A program made the translations under genes and the position numbers. A model generated the notes under the pieces. The model made no database searches and had not been told where the DNA came from. It worked only from the letters and a program-made list of their open reading frames with translations. From contig NZ_CP119791.1 of NCBI RefSeq assembly GCF_029338295.1, forward strand, positions 744,001 through 808,000: a stretch of DNA of 64,000 nt, written 5' to 3'. This document shows, piece after piece, positions 26,252 to 34,404 of this stretch; within the stretch, counting starts at the first letter, position 1, and each line of letters begins with the position of its first letter. Origin of the DNA: Haladaptatus sp. QDMS2 (GTDB lineage Archaea > Halobacteriota > Halobacteria > Halobacteriales > Halococcaceae).

Positions 26252-26860
26252 ATGGCACGGACGGGAAAACTCGGGAGCGTCGTCGAAGATGCGAGTCTCA
26301 ACGCCGTTCTCTCGTGGTTTCTAGTTGGATTCGTCCTGGTCGTAATCGGCGAAAGTTTGCTCGGTGGCGACCTCCTCTGGGCAGTGTTCGCGCTGGGCGT
26401 GGCCGTGCTCGCACTCATTCCCGCCATTTCGTACCGAAACCCGCGAGCGATGCTTCCGTGGGAAGTGCTCGTCCTCGCCGTCCTCCCGATGCTTGGGAGG
26501 GCGTTTTCGACCATCCCGGTCACGGGCGAACTCGCCACCTACCTCTCTGTGGCCGCGCTCGCGCTCATCGTCGCGGTGGAACTCCACGTGTTCACGCCCG
26601 TCCAGATGACCCACGGGTTCGCCGTCCTGTTCGTCGTCATCGCGACGATGGCCGCCGCGGGCGTCTGGGCTGTGACCCGATGGGTCGCAGACCTCTACCT
26701 CGGAACGGGCTTCATCCTGAACGAGGAGGCGCTGATGTGGGAGTTCGTCTGGTCGACGGCGGCAGGCGTGCTCGCAGGCATCATCTTCGACCTCTACTTC
26801 CGGCGTCGGGCACCCATCGAGGTTCGCCTTCCGGACGGCCTCGGAGGGATGGGTCGATGA
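26252..26860 (+). CDS. Polytopic membrane protein of unknown function, first of a coupled pair
   Basis: 202 residues from the ATG at 26252. Five or six hydrophobic helices fill most of the protein, ending at FDLYFRRRAPIEVRLPDGLG, a basic cytoplasmic tail. I do not recognise a family motif. The stop overlaps the next start by 4 nt (ATGA), so the two membrane proteins are probably made together and may form a complex. It follows the YdjM-like gene by 37 bp. Confidence 0.75.
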   Translation: MARTGKLGSVVEDASLNAVLSWFLVGFVLVVIGESLLGGDLLWAVFALGVAVLALIPAISYRNPRAMLPWEVLVLAVLPMLGRAFSTIPVTGELATYLSVAALALIVAVELHVFTPVQMTHGFAVLFVVIATMAAAGVWAVTRWVADLYLGTGFILNEEALMWEFVWSTAAGVLAGIIFDLYFRRRAPIEVRLPDGLGGMGR

Positions 26861-27528
26861 AACTGCGCCACCGACTCGGCATCTCGAAGCATCGCCAGCG
26901 CCAGCTCACCCGCCTGATGGAGATTCTGCTCGTCGGGATGTTCTTCATCGGTCTCGAACGTCGTAACGGTGGTATCATGGTCAACACGGCCGTCGCGCTC
27001 CTCGTCGTCCAGCTGCCGCCGCTGCTCGAACGCGACTACAACATCCCGATGGATGCCGGTCTGACGCTCTGGATCACTTCCGCGGTGTTCCTCCACGCAC
27101 TCGGCACAGTCGGCATCCCCGGCACCGGAATCGAGAGTTTCTACCGATACACCGGCACCTGGTGGTGGGACCACCTCACCCACGCCCTCTCGTCGTCCAT
27201 CGTCGCCGCCGTCGGCTACGCCACCGCGCGGGCCATCGACGAGCACTCGGACAACATCACCCTGCCGCCGAAGTTCATGTTCGTCTATATCCTGCTGTTC
27301 GTCCTCGCCTTCGGCGTGTTCTGGGAGGTCATCGAGTTCACGCTCGACCAGACCGCACGCATGCTCGGCGTCGGGGGCGTCCTCACCCAATACGGCCTCG
27401 AAGACACCATGCTCGACCTCATCTTCGACACCATCGGTGCGGTCGTCGTGGCCATCTGGGGCACCGCCCACCTCACGGGTGTCGTCGACGCGGTGCGGGT
27501 CAGACTGGATTCGCGGACCGCCGATTAA
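26857..27528 (+). CDS. Membrane protein resembling the YjdF/DUF2238 family
   Basis: 223 residues with five to six helices. The segments WWWDHLTHALSSSIVAAVGY, FGVFWEVIEFTLDQ and the late YGLEDTMLDLIFDTIGAVV follow the D-H, W-E, D-x3-D pattern of YjdF/DUF2238 membrane proteins, whose conserved acidic and His residues lie within the membrane and hint at metal or proton handling. It is coupled to the preceding membrane gene by a 4-nt overlap. The function is not known. Confidence 0.75.
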   Translation: MKLRHRLGISKHRQRQLTRLMEILLVGMFFIGLERRNGGIMVNTAVALLVVQLPPLLERDYNIPMDAGLTLWITSAVFLHALGTVGIPGTGIESFYRYTGTWWWDHLTHALSSSIVAAVGYATARAIDEHSDNITLPPKFMFVYILLFVLAFGVFWEVIEFTLDQTARMLGVGGVLTQYGLEDTMLDLIFDTIGAVVVAIWGTAHLTGVVDAVRVRLDSRTAD

Positions 27529-27546
27529 TTGCGATTGGCGACTACC

Positions 27547-27556
27547 TTTTTAAAAT
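27547..27556 (+). promoter_or_regulatory. TATA box for dodecin
   Basis: TTTTAAAATA lies 22-31 nt before the ATG at 27578, giving a leaderless start. Confidence 0.65.
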
Positions 27557-27577
27557 AGTATCACGAACCATCACTCG

Positions 27578-27775
27578 ATGGTCTTCAAGAAGATAACGCT
27601 CATCGGGAGCAGCGAGGAGAGTTTCGACGAAGCCGTAGACGACGCCGTAGAGCGCGCAAAGGAGACGCTCAACAACGTCCAGTGGGTGGAAGTAAAAGAA
27701 CTCAGCGTCGAAGTTGCCTCTGTCGAGGGGCACCAGTACCAGGCAGAAGTAGAAGTCGCGTTCAGACTCGAATAG
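27578..27775 (+). CDS. Dodecin (flavin-storage protein)
   Basis: 65 residues, the normal dodecin length. Dodecamers bind riboflavin or FMN pairs between tryptophans; the aromatic clamp is W36 in NNVQWVEVKEL, and KKITLIGSSEESFDEAVDDAV is the family opening. In haloarchaea dodecin stores riboflavin and protects it from light. It converges on the Fe-S protein gene with a 3-bp gap. Confidence 0.94.
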   Translation: MVFKKITLIGSSEESFDEAVDDAVERAKETLNNVQWVEVKELSVEVASVEGHQYQAEVEVAFRLE

Positions 27776-27778
27776 GCT

Positions 27779-28144
27779 TCAGGTGCGGAAGCTTTCGCCG
27801 CAGCCGCACTCACTCACGACGTTCGGATTTTCGACGTGGAACCCGGCACCCTGGAGGCCGTCCTCGAAGTCGAGGACGCTCCCCTGGATGTAGTTCATAC
27901 TCGCCGGGTCCACGAAGATTCGCAGGCCGTGGTGGGTGAACACCCGGTCGTCTTCTTCCGGTTCGGTGTCGAATCGCATCCCGTAGGAGAGGCCGGCACA
28001 GCCGCCTTGCTGGACGTACAGACGGAGGCCCGCCTCGTCGGTCGGGAGTCCCTCGTTCTCGATGAGTGAGAGGGCTTTCGCCGCCGCAGGCTCGGTCACC
28101 TCGATGAAGGTCTCAGAGCCGCTTTCGGCCGTACCTGTGCTCAT
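27779..28144 (-). CDS. A-type iron-sulfur carrier (IscA/ErpA/HesB family)
   Basis: 121 residues. The three Fe-S ligand cysteines are in QQGGCAGLSYGM and the C-terminal SECGCGESF. The family takes Fe-S clusters from the scaffold and delivers them to apoproteins. A short acidic N-terminal extension is typical of halophiles. A NifU-like protein at 49168 and an Mrp ATPase at 50548 in this window belong to the same process. Confidence 0.93.
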   Translation of the reverse strand: MSTGTAESGSETFIEVTEPAAAKALSLIENEGLPTDEAGLRLYVQQGGCAGLSYGMRFDTEPEEDDRVFTHHGLRIFVDPASMNYIQGSVLDFEDGLQGAGFHVENPNVVSECGCGESFRT

Positions 28145-28187
28145 AGCTACCTATTCTTGGTCCACGGTGTTAACCCTGACGCCGATT

Positions 28188-28651
28188 TCACGCCGTCGCC
28201 TCGGTCGATGGCGTCGATTCGAGTTCGCCCTTGAGAATTTCTAATTCCTTCCCGAGTTGCCCGGCCATCAGCCGGCGCATCAACGGCCCGAGGACGGTGA
28301 ACATGACCTTCGTGAACCGGCCGTCGGCACCGGCATCGATGCTGTTCGTGACGCGCGTCCCGGTGGGCGTCGCGGTGAGCAGCAACTCGCCTTCGAACGG
28401 GAACGGTCCCGTCCCGACCATCGCAAAGCGGTTCGGTGGCTCTACGGCGGTGATTTCGTAGGACATCTCCGTCGTCCGCCCGCTGTAGTGTACTCGCTCG
28501 TGTACGTCGCGCCCACCTCGTTTTCCGCGCCCGAGACGTACCGAACGTTGCGCACGCCATCCGCCCAGTTCGCCATGTTCTCGACGTTCGAGATGTAGGC
28601 GTACACGTCTTCTATCGGGCGGTCTACGGTGATGGATGCAGAAGATTGCAT
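28188..28651 (-). pseudogene. SRPBCC (START-like) protein, frameshifted
   Basis: The N-terminal frame starts at 28651 with MQSSASITVDRPIEDVYAYISNVE, the opening of polyketide-cyclase/SRPBCC ligand-binding proteins. It breaks near 28488, after the SEYT codons. The rest, from YSGRTTEMSYEITAVEPP to the stop at 28188, continues in a different frame with a typical C-terminal helix (LMRRLMAGQLGKELEILKGEL). Restoring one missing base at about 28487/28488 gives one protein of about 154 residues. It is either a true pseudogene or a sequencing error. The intact family binds lipids or hydrophobic ligands. Confidence 0.82.
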
Positions 28652-28735
28652 TGGTCGTTCTCCGGCAGGAAAGACGCGTTGTGAGGGTAATTCGGTTGTG
28701 CCTGGGGTGAAAGTGGTCGATGTTCGTTCCAGAAA

Positions 28736-28766
28736 ACTTATCATTTGATGTCGAATCAACGACATC
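28736..28766 (+). promoter_or_regulatory. TATA box and inverted repeat abutting a leaderless start
   Basis: ACTTATCA (28736-28743) lies about 27 nt before the ATG at 28767. Between them GATGTCG-AATCAA-CGACATC (28747-28766) is a perfect inverted repeat that ends on the base before the ATG. It is a likely operator, in the intergenic space shared with the divergent SRPBCC gene. Confidence 0.55.
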
Positions 28767-29345
28767 ATGGACCGCCGCCACTTTCTCGCCGCCGCTGCTG
28801 GCGCGAGCACCCTCCCCCTCGCTGGCTGTCTCGGGTCGTCCGAACTGGATTGGAAACGGCTACCCGACGAAGACCTGGGTGGTCTCGTGTTCTACGAGAG
28901 CGGGACGCGAACCGCAGCGTTCTCCGTGACCGAACGCCGAATCGAACCTGAAAACGGACGCTTCGGGCTCGCGCTCAACCTTTGGCACCGTGAAGACACG
29001 CACCTCGACTCGCTTCGCTACGAATTACGCGCCCCCTCGAATCCGAACGGGCCGCAGGTCGCCGTGTGGCTCGAACGACCTGGTGCGAGTCCCTGGCCGG
29101 AGATGACGTTCGGCAAGGGTCGGGACCTACACACCACTATAATCGACGTTCCGGAAGTCGGGTCGGTCGGCGTCGGCTCGCTTGGCATAGAACTCCGCCT
29201 CGAAGCCACTGAGATGCCGGATACGCTCCCGGCCCGCCTCGACCTCTCGTTCGACCTCTCCCACGAAGACCGCCTGTTCGAAACGTATACCGCAGAATCG
29301 TCCCTCGAATTCGACCTCCACCGAAACCCGAACGCTCAGTCCTGA
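28767..29345 (+). CDS. Lipoprotein of unknown function
   Basis: 192 residues. A twin-arginine-like start (MDRRHFLAAAAG) leads to the lipobox LAGC with Cys21, so it is a Tat-exported, lipid-anchored surface protein. The mature part is beta-rich (LALNLWHREDTHLDSLRYEL and similar) with no known motif. It overlaps the convergent hisD gene by 10 bp. The operator at 28747-28766 suggests regulation. Confidence 0.72.
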   Translation: MDRRHFLAAAAGASTLPLAGCLGSSELDWKRLPDEDLGGLVFYESGTRTAAFSVTERRIEPENGRFGLALNLWHREDTHLDSLRYELRAPSNPNGPQVAVWLERPGASPWPEMTFGKGRDLHTTIIDVPEVGSVGVGSLGIELRLEATEMPDTLPARLDLSFDLSHEDRLFETYTAESSLEFDLHRNPNAQS

Positions 29346-30607
29346 AGTCGCGTCCGGACGCTTTCTGCGTGCGCCTCCAACCCTTCTGCCTCGGCGAGCG
29401 TCGTAATCGTCTCAGAGAGGTCTGCGAGTGCATCCTCGTTCAGTCGCTGCACCGTCGTCGAGCGCATGAACGTGTCCACGGAGAGGCCGCCGGTGACCTT
29501 CGCCTGCCCGTTCGTCGGCAGGACGTGGTTCGTCCCGGAAGCGTAGTCGCCGGCCGCCACGGGCGTGTACGGGCCAAGGAAGACGCTTCCAGCACTGGCG
29601 ATGCGCGCTAAGATGGACTCGTCGTCGTCGGCCTGAATCGAGAGGTGCTCTGGGGCGTACTCCTCTGCGAACAGAATCGCCTCGGACATCGAGCGGGCGA
29701 CGAACAGGCCGCTCGCGTCGTTGTCGAGTGCCTCGCGGATGATGTCCTCGCGTTCGCGCTCCCCTGTCTGTTTCTCGACTTCCTCGGCGACGGCGTCGGC
29801 GAGGTCCTCGCTGTCGGTGACTGCCGCGACGGCCGCGTTCGGGTCGTGTTCGGCCTGCGCGACCAAGTCGGCGGCTACGAACTTGGGGTTCGCCGTCTCG
29901 TCTGCGACGACGAGAATCTCGCTCGGCCCGGCGAGCATGTCGATTTCCACGTCGCCGCGGACTTCAGCCTTCGCGGCGGTGACCCACTTGTTGCCCGGCC
30001 CGACGATTTTCTCGACGCGGGGGAGGGTTTCGGTCCCGTAGGCGAACGCGGCGATGGCCTGCGCCCCGCCGACCTGATAGACGGCGTCTGCGCCGGCGAT
30101 GTGGATGGCCGCGAGCGTGACCGGGTTCACCTTCTTCGCCGGTGGGGTGGCGACGGCAATTTGGTCCACGCCGGCGACGTTCGCGGGGATAACCCCCATG
30201 AGGGCGCTCGACGGGTACGCCGCCGCGCCGCCGGGGACGTAGACGCCGACGCGCTCGATGGGTCGAAACCGTCGGCCGAGTTCGCGGCCGTCGTCCGCGA
30301 CGCGCCAGTCGTCGGGGACCTGGCGCTCGTGGAAGGCGCGAATGTTTGCGGCGGCCGTTTCGATGGCCGAGCGGATGTCGTCGTCTATCGCATCGGCGGC
30401 GCGTTCTGCCTGGTCCGTCATGTCGAGGTTGCCGACGTCCACGCCGTCGAACTCCTTCGAGAACTGGCGCAGGGCTACGTCGCCCTCGTCTCGGACCCGA
30501 GAGACGATGTTCGCGACGTCACTGCGAATCTCGTCGATTCCCGCATCGCGGGAGAAAAGCGCGCGTCGCTCCCCGGGGCCGAGGTCTGCGACGGGTGTAG
30601 GTTCCAT
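29336..30607 (-). CDS. hisD: Histidinol dehydrogenase
   Basis: 423 residues from the ATG at 30607; an upstream start at 30646 would add 13 residues and leave no gap to the previous gene. HisD oxidises histidinol to histidine in two NAD steps with zinc. Visible motifs are VYVPGGAAAYPSSALMGVIPA, YQVGGAQAIAAFAYG, EIDMLAGPSEILVVAD, VAQAEHDPNA and EEYAPEHLSI, all from the active site. It stands alone, as haloarchaeal his genes are scattered. It follows an ArsR-type regulator gene at 39 bp. Confidence 0.96.
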   Translation of the reverse strand: MEPTPVADLGPGERRALFSRDAGIDEIRSDVANIVSRVRDEGDVALRQFSKEFDGVDVGNLDMTDQAERAADAIDDDIRSAIETAAANIRAFHERQVPDDWRVADDGRELGRRFRPIERVGVYVPGGAAAYPSSALMGVIPANVAGVDQIAVATPPAKKVNPVTLAAIHIAGADAVYQVGGAQAIAAFAYGTETLPRVEKIVGPGNKWVTAAKAEVRGDVEIDMLAGPSEILVVADETANPKFVAADLVAQAEHDPNAAVAAVTDSEDLADAVAEEVEKQTGEREREDIIREALDNDASGLFVARSMSEAILFAEEYAPEHLSIQADDDESILARIASAGSVFLGPYTPVAAGDYASGTNHVLPTNGQAKVTGGLSVDTFMRSTTVQRLNEDALADLSETITTLAEAEGLEAHAESVRTRLQD

Positions 30608-30646
30608 GCCCGGGCCTTCGGGCGAGACGGGAAAAACGGTTTCCAC

Positions 30647-31288
30647 TCAGGCTTGCTGGTAGGCCCACCACGAGATGGCGAGCAGAATGATAAACGACCC
30701 GCCGAGGAAGAACGCGAGCGCCGGGTCGAGGAAGGGAGCCGACTGTGCTGCGGATTCGGCGGCGACTTGCGTGGTCTCCTGGGCGGCCATCGCGCCGTCT
30801 GCACCCCCGCTGCTTGCGTCTGCCGACGGCCCGCCGGCCGACTGTGCGAAGAAGTTCGCGAGTGCGTACTGCAAGCCGAGGGTCGCTCCTGCGAGCAGAA
30901 CGATTGCACCGACCAGTCGAGTGAGGACGCCGCGAAGCAGCGACTGCTGGCGCTCGTCGCCCGCGAACAGTACGACAGACTCGCTCGTCGGTGCGAAGAC
31001 GGTCATCTCCTTTCCCTTCTCCGAGTAGCCCGTCCCCGCCGCGGTGATGAGCCCGGCGCTCTGGAGTTTGTCGAGGTGGTAGTGGACGTTCTGGAGTGAC
31101 GTTCCGACTTCCTCTCGAATCTCTGTCGGGGTGCGTGGGCTTTCATAGAGGACAGCGAGGATGCGACGTGCGGTGCGCGAGGAGAGCGCCTCGAACACCT
31201 CGTCTGCGGCCTCGCTGTCTACGTCCACCAGCCGGGGGTCCCCCGGCGCGACTTCCGGGTCCGCCCGGAGCGGAAGCAAACGGGCCAT
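30647..31288 (-). CDS. ArsR-type helix-turn-helix regulator with C-terminal membrane helices
   Basis: 213 residues. A winged helix (about 28-90; TPTEIREEVGTSLQNVHYHLDKLQSAGLI) is followed by a beta segment and two hydrophobic helices (about 122-145 and 190-210), the second at the very C-terminus. A membrane-tethered ArsR-like regulator is implied: DNA binding in the cytoplasm with a membrane sensor or anchor. The ligand is unknown. It lies upstream of hisD in the same direction. Confidence 0.85.
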   Translation of the reverse strand: MARLLPLRADPEVAPGDPRLVDVDSEAADEVFEALSSRTARRILAVLYESPRTPTEIREEVGTSLQNVHYHLDKLQSAGLITAAGTGYSEKGKEMTVFAPTSESVVLFAGDERQQSLLRGVLTRLVGAIVLLAGATLGLQYALANFFAQSAGGPSADASSGGADGAMAAQETTQVAAESAAQSAPFLDPALAFFLGGSFIILLAISWWAYQQA

Positions 31289-31372
31289 TGTGGCTGACTA
31301 CGATACCGTAGAAAAAGGCCCTTCGCATAATTCAAATGGCCATTTGACTCTTCAAATCCCGATTTGAGGCTT

Positions 31373-31588
31373 TCACTCCTCTCGAATTTTGACGACGCCG
31401 AGCGCAGAGAGGGTCCCCCGTGCGAGCAGATAGACGACGAGTACGAAGGCAGCGAACGTCGTCGGCGCGGCGAGTATCCGCGCGGTCTCGTAGGGGAGGA
31501 CGAGCCGTGAGAAGCCGAGAATCACGAAGCTCACGAGGATGAGACCGAAGGCGAGCGCCGCGAGCTTGACGAACTGGTTTTGGTTCAT
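31373..31588 (-). CDS. Small two-helix membrane protein
   Basis: 71 residues from the ATG at 31588. Two hydrophobic helices (about 8-30 and 40-62) are joined by VLPYETARILA, and the protein ends VVKIREE. I recognise no family. It is an orphan between an ArsR-type regulator and a disrupted flavin reductase, all on the minus strand. Confidence 0.65.
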   Translation of the reverse strand: MNQNQFVKLAALAFGLILVSFVILGFSRLVLPYETARILAAPTTFAAFVLVVYLLARGTLSALGVVKIREE

Positions 31589-31647
31589 GGCGTCGTCTGT
31601 GTCGTCTCGGCAACGCGCCCCAACAAAACCGTTTCTACTCCAGTAGG

Positions 31648-32355
31648 TCACTCGTCTGCGGCGTCCGACTCCCACCCTTCTGTGTAGATATTTGCCTCGT
31701 CTACGCCCGCATCGACGAGGAGGTCCTCCGTCTCGACGACCATCTCGGGGACGCCACAGATGTAGAAGTCGGTCTTTTCGAGGTTATCGAGCAGGTCCGG
31801 GAGGTGGTCCTGGACGTGTCCGGTGGGACCGTCCCACGCTTCGTCGGCGTCGGAGAGGACGTAATCGACGGTCAGCGTCTCGTTTTCAGCCTGCAACTGG
31901 TCTACACTCTCGCGAAAGATGATGTGTTCGCGGTCACGCTCTCCGAAGACGAGGTGGGCGTGACCCTCACCGTCTGCGGCGTACTGTCTCACCATCGGGT
32001 AGAGTGGCGTAATGCCGGTTCCGGTGGCGATGAACACGGCGTCTCGGTCGGGGTTCCGAAGGTGGAGGTTGCCGTCTATCTCCTCGATTTCTATCTCGTC
32101 CCCGCGCTCGCGCTCGTGCATGAAGACGGAGCCGTTTCCGTCGTCGTACCGCTTGATGACGAGGACGAGTTCGTTCGTCCCCGGGAGGGTCGCCGCCGTG
32201 TAGGGGCGGGCTTCCTCCTCGCCGTCGTTCTCGAAGTGAACCATCGTGTGCTGGCCGGGTTTTTACTCGAAGGTGTGGTCCTTGGCGACGAGGCGGAATT
32301 GCTTCACGTCAGGCGTCAACTGGTGGACGTCGGCGACCGTGACAGTGAGCGTCAT
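31648..32355 (-). pseudogene. FAD/NAD(P)-dependent ferredoxin-reductase-like protein with in-frame stop
   Basis: The full frame opens at the ATG at 32355 (MTLTVTVADVHQLTPDVKQF) and carries the FNR flavin motif RPYTAATLPG, the NAD(P) motif ATGTGITPLYPMVRQY and the late CGVPEMVVETEDLL with terminal YTEGWE. A TAA at 32263-32265 interrupts it where family members have Tyr before KPGQH (Phe-Glu-stop-Lys-Pro-Gly). The rest stays in one frame, so one base change explains it. Translation could restart at the ATG at 32244, but the protein would lack the first FAD strand. It overlaps the preceding small ORF by 4 nt (ATGA). Confidence 0.8.
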
Positions 32356-32543
32356 TGTAGTCGCAGATTAGGTTGACGGAAGTAAAGGCGTGGTGGCAGG
32401 AGTCTGCTGGAGAAATCGGTCGTCACTCTGATAATTTCTTCGAGTGGAGCGACCGCCGCGACAATACACAGCGTCCCGAAGATGACCATGAGGATATACT
32501 GGACACGTGTCTCTCGGTTCGCACGCCGTATCTCTGACAACAT
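32352..32543 (-). CDS. Possible small one-helix membrane protein upstream of the flavin reductase
   Basis: 63 residues with one hydrophobic stretch (YILMVIFGTLCIVAAVAPL). The stop overlaps the reductase start by 4 nt, and a TTAAC box about 28 nt before the ATG at 32543 would give a leaderless start, both in favour of a real gene. The composition is not strongly gene-like and no family is known, so doubt remains. Confidence 0.4.
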   Translation of the reverse strand: MLSEIRRANRETRVQYILMVIFGTLCIVAAVAPLEEIIRVTTDFSSRLLPPRLYFRQPNLRLQ

Positions 32544-32846
32544 AGACGTGGATGTAGGGGTTTTCGGCGTTAAGCGTGCACCCTAACCACTCCGGTTGTC
32601 GCCGCGTGGGTTCGCGCATTTTGGCGCGTTTCGGCGATTAGTCTCGTGGAGAAGAACGATATTCACCGCGTGAAAATATTCACTAGATAAGTACACCTTT
32701 CCGACTGCTGACTGTCAATGTGCTAAGAGGCGAACCTTGCAAACCGGTCGGCGAACCAGTGATTCGACGGTGGCGCCCGCTGTTGCCTGCCGGGAATCGT
32801 GTTCGCACCCGTCGGCGAGTTCGTCGCTTGGTGGCACGTGATCGAA
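32544..32846. other. Intergenic region with an inverted repeat, TTCAC-N3-GTGAA
   Basis: There is no convincing gene in these 303 bases between the minus-strand small ORF and the plus-strand cupin gene. It is AT-richer around 32655-32715. TTCAC-CGC-GTGAA lies at 32662-32674 with a further ATTCAC at 32678-32683. The same arms recur at 38350-38364. The site is a candidate operator for the cupin gene or its divergent neighbour. Confidence 0.4.
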
Positions 32847-33242
32847 ATGATTCAAAACAAACAGGCGGTACCGGTGAGCATCGATTCGCCGGACGCCGTC
32901 GCGCGACAGCAGATGAACTTCGGCGACACGAGCGGCTACGGGGATTTCAGTGGCGAATACTTCACGCTCGCTGCCGGGACAGATATCACACCACTCCTTG
33001 AGGGACTCGAAGACGACCACTGCCAGTGCCCACACTGGGGCTACGTCATCGAAGGCAGACTCACGACGAGGTATTCTGACGGGCGCGAAGAGGTAACGCA
33101 AACCGGCGACCTCTTCCACTGGCCGCCCGGCCACACGGTCAGCGCGAACGACGATTCCGCATTCGTCATGTTCAGTCCACAGGAGGAACACGCCGCAGTC
33201 ATCGACCATATCTTGAAGAAAATGGGTGGGCAGGAGCCATGA
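32847..33242 (+). CDS. Small cupin-fold protein
   Basis: 131 residues from the ATG at 32847. HCQCPHWGYVIEGRLTTRY and the later TQTGDLFHWPPGHTV form the two beta-barrel cupin motifs, with His and Glu available as metal ligands. Similar small cupins are enzymes or ligand sensors; the substrate is unknown. Its stop overlaps the start of the zinc-binding gene downstream by 4 nt, so the two are coupled. Confidence 0.75.
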   Translation: MIQNKQAVPVSIDSPDAVARQQMNFGDTSGYGDFSGEYFTLAAGTDITPLLEGLEDDHCQCPHWGYVIEGRLTTRYSDGREEVTQTGDLFHWPPGHTVSANDDSAFVMFSPQEEHAAVIDHILKKMGGQEP

Positions 33243-33433
33243 GCGAACGCACGCTTTCCCAGACGCTGGAACTGGTCGCAGAAGTCTCCTGTCCCCACTG
33301 CGAACAACCGGTAGACGTTCCCGTGCCGAATCGGGACGTCGAACTGAACGTGCGACCGTACGTCGCCGCGTTTGGGGACCACCGCGTCGTCAACTGTCCC
33401 GCAGACCACCGGTTCTGGGTCTACTTTTGTTGA
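33239..33433 (+). CDS. Small Cys-rich (zinc-binding-like) protein
   Basis: 64 residues with VSCPHCEQPVDVPVPNRD near the N-terminus (CPHC), then VVNCPADHRFWVYFC at the end. Four Cys and one His could hold one zinc in a ribbon. It overlaps the cupin gene by 4 nt (ATGA), which points to a shared role. No family name comes to mind. Confidence 0.7.
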   Translation: MSERTLSQTLELVAEVSCPHCEQPVDVPVPNRDVELNVRPYVAAFGDHRVVNCPADHRFWVYFC

Positions 33434-33481
33434 ACGTCGTCTGCCCTCTCCCAGTCCAGATTTTTGTCTGGAACCAAGGAT

Positions 33482-33510
33482 TTTATAGCTGCTATGCTAT
33501 TCTTTAGCAT
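33482..33510 (+). promoter_or_regulatory. TATA box and inverted repeat over a regulator's start codon
   Basis: TTTATA (33482-33487) lies 22-27 nt before the ATG at 33509. ATGCTA-TTCTT-TAGCAT (33494-33510) is a perfect inverted repeat that runs into the ATG, as expected for autoregulation of a DNA-binding protein. Confidence 0.55.
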
Positions 33511-34354
33511 GGATTCCGCGATTCGGGCCATCGAGTTTTTGGCGCGGTCAGAACACCGTCTCGCGGTACTGGAGGCGCTTTCTGAGGACCGATACGACCG
33601 ACGGGACTTGCGCGAAGCGACTGGTGCGTCAGACCCCACTATCGGTCGCATCGTTCGAGACTTCGAGGACCGCTCGTGGGTAACCCGCGTGGGACCATCC
33701 TACGAACTCACACCACTGGGTACGTTCGTGAGCGAGCGATTCTTCGAATTACACGAGGGAATGCGAACCAGCGAGACGCTTAGCGAGGTCTGACGGTGGC
33801 TTCCGCGCGAGATGGAGGGATTCGCCGTCGAACACTTCGAAGATACGGTCGTCGCGTACCCCGGGCCAAACTATCCGTACACACCCGTCGAACGAGTCAC
33901 GCACCTTCTCGAATCGACCGACTCCATCCGAGGGCTCGGAACGACCATCTACAAGTCGGGCAACCTCGACGTGTTTTGTCGGCGGGTCATCGAGGGGATG
34001 GAGATGGAGTACATCTATTCGCTCCCGGTCCTCAAAGCTATCATCGACTGGAATCCCGAGTTGGTTGCGCGCGCCTTCGAGCGTGATAACTGCACGGTCT
34101 ACCTCCACGACGGCCTTCCCGACGACTCGCGATGCGGCCTCAACATCATGGACGACTGTATCGGAAATTGCGGCCACGACCCAGAGACGGCCCAACTCGA
34201 AGCCGTAATCGACACGACCTCTCCTGAGGCCCGCGAGTGGGCGACCGCCGTCTACGAGCGATGTCTGGCTGAGGCGCGACCGTTCGATGTACAGGAACTG
34301 GACACTTCTGGGGACGGTTCACGGGACGAAACGTATCAGGTCGAACCGGACTAG
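33509..34354 (+). pseudogene. FilR1-like winged-helix regulator with in-frame TGA
   Basis: Both parts lie in one frame. The N-terminal part (33509-33793) is a winged helix (AVLEALSEDRYDRRDLREATG, then TIGRIVRDFEDRSWVTRVG). It stops at TGA 33791-33793, after LSEV. The same frame continues RWLPREMEGFAVEHF and a domain like the haloarchaeal FilR1-type effector domain (YPYTPVERVTHLLEST, GLGTTIYKSGNLDVF, CGLNIMDDCIGNCGHDPET). Homologs I remember have Trp or a similar residue at that point, so TGG to TGA would explain it. Ligand and targets are unknown. It is either a pseudogene, a split gene or a sequencing error. Confidence 0.8.
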
Positions 34355-34404
34355 CAACCGGTCGAAATTAGCCTTCGCTCAACAAGCAGTTCTCACCTAA
34401 GTGG

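Noticed and set aside
27567-27582. Inverted repeat ACCATC-ACTC-GATGGT over the dodecin ATG
   Set aside because: Only 6-bp arms that include coding bases; may be chance, so not counted with the other start-site repeats.
33791-33793. TGA recoded as selenocysteine or readthrough codon
   Set aside because: No haloarchaeal selenocysteine system is known and no insertion element is visible; a mutation is simpler.
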